From Yinghuangia soli (lineage in GTDB: Bacteria > Actinomycetota > Actinomycetes > Streptomycetales > Streptomycetaceae), in NCBI RefSeq assembly GCF_021502675.1, contig NZ_JAKFHA010000049.1, positions 1 to 62,906 of the forward strand: DNA of 62,906 bases. Direction: 5' to 3'. The stretch's first letter is position 1. Every line of letters starts with the position of its first letter. Under the pieces are notes generated by a model, which had not been told where the DNA came from, did no database searches, and saw nothing but the letters and a program-made list of their open reading frames with translations. Of the stretch, positions 59,643 to 62,906 are shown one piece after another. The position numbers and the translations under genes were made by a program.

Positions 59643-60296
59643 ATGGACGTGTCCGACACCTCCGCTTCCTCCCTCGACTCCGCCCCCGCGCCGGTGCGCC
59701 GGGCCGGCCGCCGGTCCGGCCGGAAGCGCGAGGACGTCCTTGCGCACGCCTGCCTGGTGATCGGCGAACGCGGCGCGGACGCAACGAGGTTCGCGGATGT
59801 CTCGGAGGTCTCCGGGGTGCCGATCAGCACCCTGCAGTACTACTTCGGCAACCGCGAGGACCTGCTCCTGGCCGCCTTCCGGTACGCCGCGCAGCGCGAC
59901 CTGGACGGCGTGCGCGCGGCGGCCGCGGCGCTCGACGACCCGTGGGAGCGCGTGCAGAAGGTGTGCGCGTTCGTGGTCGGGTTCGCCGACGAGGCGGCGC
60001 CCTACGCGTGGCAACTGTGGGTGGAGGCGTGGCGCTGGGCGCAGCGCGACGCCGAGTGGCGCACCGAGGTGCTCGCCGACAATGCGGAGTGGCGCGGCCT
60101 GCTCGCCGAGACCGTCGCGGACGGTGTGGCGAGCGGCCGGTTCCGGGCCGACGCGGACCCCGGGCGGGTGGCCCGCCAGGCCCTCGCGATGGTGGACGGG
60201 ATCGGGCTCCCGATCGTCCTGGAGGACCCGGCGGTGCCGCCGGAGATGGCCCGCGAACTGCTCATCGACGTGCTGGCGCGCCTGCTTCTGCCGTGA
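59643..60296 (+). CDS. TetR-family transcriptional regulator
   Basis: This 217-aa regulator has an N-terminal HTH (REDVLAHACLVIGERGADAT, ISTLQYYFGNREDLLLAAF) and an all-helical ligand domain with WQLWVEAWRWAQRDAEWR, common in the subgroup controlling fatty-acid or transport genes. The ATG at 59643 lacks a ribosome site. Its end overlaps the permease gene by 35 bp in convergent orientation. Confidence 0.93.
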   Translation: MDVSDTSASSLDSAPAPVRRAGRRSGRKREDVLAHACLVIGERGADATRFADVSEVSGVPISTLQYYFGNREDLLLAAFRYAAQRDLDGVRAAAAALDDPWERVQKVCAFVVGFADEAAPYAWQLWVEAWRWAQRDAEWRTEVLADNAEWRGLLAETVADGVASGRFRADADPGRVARQALAMVDGIGLPIVLEDPAVPPEMARELLIDVLARLLLP

Positions 60297-61749
60297 CCCG
60301 CGAGGCGGGTGCCGTACGGCTGCCGCCGCGGGCGGTCAGCAGCAGGTAGCACGCGACGCCGGCCGCGCCCGAGGTGAAGAAGCTGACGTCGACGCCCGAG
60401 CACCAGTCCGCGATCGGGCCGGTGAACGAGGTCGACGAGTTCGACAGCAGGCCGACCGCGCTGCCCACCGCCCAGGCGATGGTCGCGGGCAGGTTCCAGC
60501 CCGCGGTGTACCAGTACGCGCCGCCGTGCCGCCGCTGGTTGAACACCTGCAGGTCCGGCTCGCTGAACCGGGCTCCGGTGCGCCACATGCCGGTCAGCGT
60601 GATGGCCGCCCACGGCGTGGCCAGCGAGGTCAGCACGAGCACGAAGGTGGTCACCGACTCCTCGGCGTCCCACACGAACTTGCCGAGGAAGACCAGGCCG
60701 ATCGAGGTCGCCGCGACCAGCACCGTGGAGGCCACCCGGCTGAGCCGCGGCAGGATCGCATCCAGGTCCAGGCCCATGCTGTAGAGCACGATGCCGGACT
60801 GGCCCAGGGCGCCGACCAGGCCGCACACCAGGATCGGGACGAGGAACCAGGCGGGTGCGGCGTGCACCAGGCCGGCCACGTACCCGGCGTCCGGGTCGAA
60901 GGTCGCCACCGCGGTCAGCACCCCGAAGACCTGCGGGACCACGAGGCCGGCGACCATGCCGAGGCCGGTGGCCCGGACCACCGAGCGGCCGCTGTGCCGG
61001 TGCGGGGAGACGTAGCGGGTCCAGTCGCCGGTGAGGGTGACGAAGGACACGGGCCCGGCGATGCCGGTGCTGACCATGGCGAGCAGCCAGGTGGGCCAGA
61101 AGGAGCCGAGCGCGTACGCCGCAGGGTCGCTCGGCGCGGAGAAGTCGATGTCGGACCGGAAGGCGATCAGGCCGAGCACGATGACGACCGTCATGATCGG
61201 CGCGGCCACCCGGTTGAGCAGCACGATCCAGCGGAAGCCGTAGACCGCGGCAAGGGTCGCGGCGGCGGCCAGGAGGGCATAGCCGACCGCGTACGCGGTG
61301 TCCGACTCGGGCAGGTCCACCAGGCGCGCCAGGGAGGCCACGATGGCCTCGCCGCCCGCCCAGACGGTCACCGCCATGAACCCGGTCGAGAGCAGCACGC
61401 CGATCACCGACGCGATGAGCCGGCCGCGCACGCCGAAGTAGGCCCCGGAGCCGACCGAGTTGTTCGTGCCCGAGCGCAGGCCGACGAGGGCCAGCGGGGC
61501 CACGAAGGCGGCGCCGATCAGCGTGCCGGCCACCGTCGCGGTCAGCGCGGCCCACAGGCCCAGGCCGTACGAGACGGCCAGCCAGCCGAAGACGATGTTG
61601 GTGAAGCCCAGGTTGGCGCCGACCAGGATCGCGACCAGGTCGCGCGGCCGGGCGGTGCGCTCGGCCTCGGGGATGGTGTCGACGCCGTGCTTCTCGGGGG
61701 CGTGCAGATCGGCTTCGGGACCGGGAAGGGGGTCCGGTTCATGTCCCAT
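60262..61749 (-). CDS. NCS1-family (purine-cytosine permease-like) transporter
   Basis: This 495-aa membrane protein has about twelve hydrophobic helices after a polar N-terminal tail of about 35 residues. It carries NCS1 features: VGANLGFTNIVFGWLAVSYG, LRSGTNNSVGSGAYFGVRGR and TLTGDWTRYVSPHRHSGRSV. NCS1 carriers import nucleobases, allantoin, hydantoins or related amino compounds with Na+ or H+. The ATG at 61749 has GGAGG 8-9 bp upstream. It is divergent from a PLP decarboxylase gene across a palindrome-rich region, suggesting joint control and uptake of the decarboxylase substrate. Confidence 0.94.
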   Translation of the reverse strand: MGHEPDPLPGPEADLHAPEKHGVDTIPEAERTARPRDLVAILVGANLGFTNIVFGWLAVSYGLGLWAALTATVAGTLIGAAFVAPLALVGLRSGTNNSVGSGAYFGVRGRLIASVIGVLLSTGFMAVTVWAGGEAIVASLARLVDLPESDTAYAVGYALLAAAATLAAVYGFRWIVLLNRVAAPIMTVVIVLGLIAFRSDIDFSAPSDPAAYALGSFWPTWLLAMVSTGIAGPVSFVTLTGDWTRYVSPHRHSGRSVVRATGLGMVAGLVVPQVFGVLTAVATFDPDAGYVAGLVHAAPAWFLVPILVCGLVGALGQSGIVLYSMGLDLDAILPRLSRVASTVLVAATSIGLVFLGKFVWDAEESVTTFVLVLTSLATPWAAITLTGMWRTGARFSEPDLQVFNQRRHGGAYWYTAGWNLPATIAWAVGSAVGLLSNSSTSFTGPIADWCSGVDVSFFTSGAAGVACYLLLTARGGSRTAPASRVTAEAGAPARR

Positions 61750-61805
61750 CGGGGGACCTCCGCGCAGGTGGTCGGGCCGTCGCGATGCGGGGGCGGCGGT
61801 GGGTG

Positions 61806-61852
61806 GTCAACCCGGACTGTATGGCCATACAGGTTTTCTGTACAGGGTTGAC
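61806..61852. promoter_or_regulatory. Nested palindromic operator between permease and decarboxylase
   Basis: The perfect 16-bp palindrome CTGTATGGCCATACAG (61817-61832) and the 8-bp CTGTACAG (61838-61845) lie inside an outer inverted repeat GTCAACCC (61806-61813) / GGGTTGAC (61845-61852). They sit in the 370-bp divergent gap 61750-62119. The remaining part of the gap holds nothing I can name. Confidence 0.75.
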
Positions 61853-62119
61853 TTATGCCCGGCTCCATGGCGCCAGGGGGTCTTTCGGCCATCTCACGGT
61901 TGACTTTCGGACCGCGCGTCGGGTTACCCTCCAAAGTCGATCCCGAGACCCCGGCATACGCACCCACGCGCCCGCCCCAACACAGGCAGGCGCCCGTATG
62001 CAGGCCCTGGGCGCGGAACCGGAGCGGTCCCACTCCGCCGCCCGGCGCCGCCCCGGTACCCAGCACCGCGACGCTGCGCGACCCGCAGCCGTCCGACCTT
62101 CACGAAAGCCCGGCTGCCC

Positions 62120-62906
62120 ATGTCGATGCACACGCACGATCCCGCTCTGACCGAACTGGTCTTCGCGTACATGCGTGACCGTCTCCAGCTCGATCCGGTG
62201 CCGTTGGACCATCCGGGCGACAAGGACAAGCTGGACCGGGCCCTGGCGGGTCTGATCGGGCAGGACGGGAACGATCCGGCGGAGGTGCTGCGGCTGTATG
62301 CGGAGCAGCTGGCGCCGACGGTGATCTCGTGCGACAGCCCGCGGTTCCTCTCGTTCATACCGGCGGCGCCGACGAAGGCGGCGCTGCTGTTCGACATGGT
62401 CGTCTCGTGCGCGTCGATCCAGGGGATCTCGTGGCTGGAGGCGTCCGGGGCGATCGCCGCGGAGAACCAGGTCCTGCGGCTGATCGCGGACCTGGCGGGG
62501 CTGCCGCCGCAGGCCGGCGGCTGCTTCGTCTCCGGCGGGTCGGCGGGGAACCTGTCGGCGCTGGTCGTCGCCCGCGACACCGCGCGGCGCAAGCGGGGCC
62601 TGGGCGACTACGACCGGGTCCGCATCGCGGTCTCGGACCAGGCGCACTCCTCGATCGGGAACACGCTGCGGATCATCGGCGTCGAGCCGCTGGTGGTGGC
62701 CACCGCCGACCACCGCCTCACCGGCCCGGCGCTGCGCGAGGCGCTGCTCGCCGACCCCGACCCCGCGAACGTGATCGGGGTGGTCGCCACCGCCGGGACC
62801 ACCAACGCCGGGATCGTCGACGACCTGGCCGGCGTCGCCGAGGTCGCCTCCGAGTACGGCCTGTGGTTCCACGTCGACGGCGCCTACGGCGGCGCCGGCC
62901 TGTTCG
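62120..62906 (+). CDS. PLP-dependent decarboxylase (partial, runs off the end)
   Basis: 262 codons are present of a group II pyridoxal-phosphate decarboxylase (aromatic-amino-acid/glutamate decarboxylase type, normally about 480 residues). Visible motifs are PRFLSFIPAAPTKAALLFDM, GCFVSGGSAGNLSALVVARD, DQAHSSIGNTLRIIGVE, ATAGTTNAGIVDDL and FHVDGAYGG, the PLP-binding Asp region. The Schiff-base Lys lies beyond the window. ATG 62120 has a weak GAAAG upstream; ATG 62126 is also possible. The divergent permease may import its substrate. Confidence 0.9.
   Translation, partial: MSMHTHDPALTELVFAYMRDRLQLDPVPLDHPGDKDKLDRALAGLIGQDGNDPAEVLRLYAEQLAPTVISCDSPRFLSFIPAAPTKAALLFDMVVSCASIQGISWLEASGAIAAENQVLRLIADLAGLPPQAGGCFVSGGSAGNLSALVVARDTARRKRGLGDYDRVRIAVSDQAHSSIGNTLRIIGVEPLVVATADHRLTGPALREALLADPDPANVIGVVATAGTTNAGIVDDLAGVAEVASEYGLWFHVDGAYGGAGLF

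Overview
The window is 62.9 kb of very GC-rich DNA with strong third-position G/C bias, GTG starts, GTGA/ATGA start-stop overlaps and several apparently leaderless genes. Families such as DUF3618, DUF4235, DUF6766, DUF6355, ANTAR-PAS-SpoIIE phosphatases and lmo0937-like small hydrophobic proteins point to a filamentous actinomycete (Streptomyces or a close relative). I saw no rRNA, tRNA, CRISPR array or transposase. Placement is by protein family content only, so genus is not resolved.

Region 1 (about 1-13.5 kb) is a general-stress block. A SigB/SigF-type sigma factor (343-1251, minus) has a promoter of its own class, GTTT-N15-GGGTAT. The same form, GNNT-N15-GGG(T/C)A(G/C/T), with one 16-bp exception, recurs before many nearby genes: a CBS-pair protein, an isochorismatase-fold hydrolase, a flavodoxin-fold protein, and an operon of a 42-aa peptide, a stress SDR and DUF4235. 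A tight three-gene membrane operon (lipoprotein, 30-aa peptide, DUF6766), a zinc alcohol dehydrogenase, two more SDRs and a secreted TAP-like hydrolase complete the block.

Region 2 (13.6-33.8 kb) holds signalling plus more of the putative SigB regulon. It has an OmpR-type two-component pair, a CYTH-CHAD protein, a large ANTAR-GAF-PAS-SpoIIE phosphatase and a soluble multi-HAMP hybrid histidine kinase. It also has an RsbW-like ATPase, an STAS anti-anti-sigma protein and a 154-aa protein that looks like an isolated sigma region 1.2-2. These are the parts of a partner-switching circuit. SigB-type promoters then precede an EF-hand/GCS2 operon, a 56-aa hydrophobic protein, a haem-oxygenase-fold iron enzyme and a molybdopterin oxidoreductase whose iron-sulfur cysteines are replaced. 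CDGSH, HemK2-like methyltransferase and hemerythrin genes lie between the last two.

Region 3 (32.5-52.5 kb) is mixed accessory content. It includes a LysR-HTH/alpha-beta-hydrolase fusion, an SMP-30-like secreted protein and a metallophosphoesterase. There is an IclR-controlled MBL and FAD-monooxygenase catabolic pair, and two ArsR/SRPBCC systems with clear palindromic operators. It also contains a truncated 2'-5' RNA ligase, a hexanucleotide microsatellite and two suspicious homopolymeric G/C tracts.

Region 4 (52.5-62.9 kb) is a putative acyl-CoA catabolic locus. It has a paired SDR set (one member without the catalytic Tyr/Lys), an acyl-CoA dehydrogenase translationally coupled to an APH-type kinase, MarR and TetR regulators, an NCS1 permease and the start of a PLP-dependent decarboxylase that runs off the end.

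The most notable combined signal is the dense, uniformly spaced SigB-type promoter set together with two truncated sigma-like proteins (62-304 and 26588-27052), which I propose as candidate sigma mimics or decoys in the stress circuit. That role is an inference.
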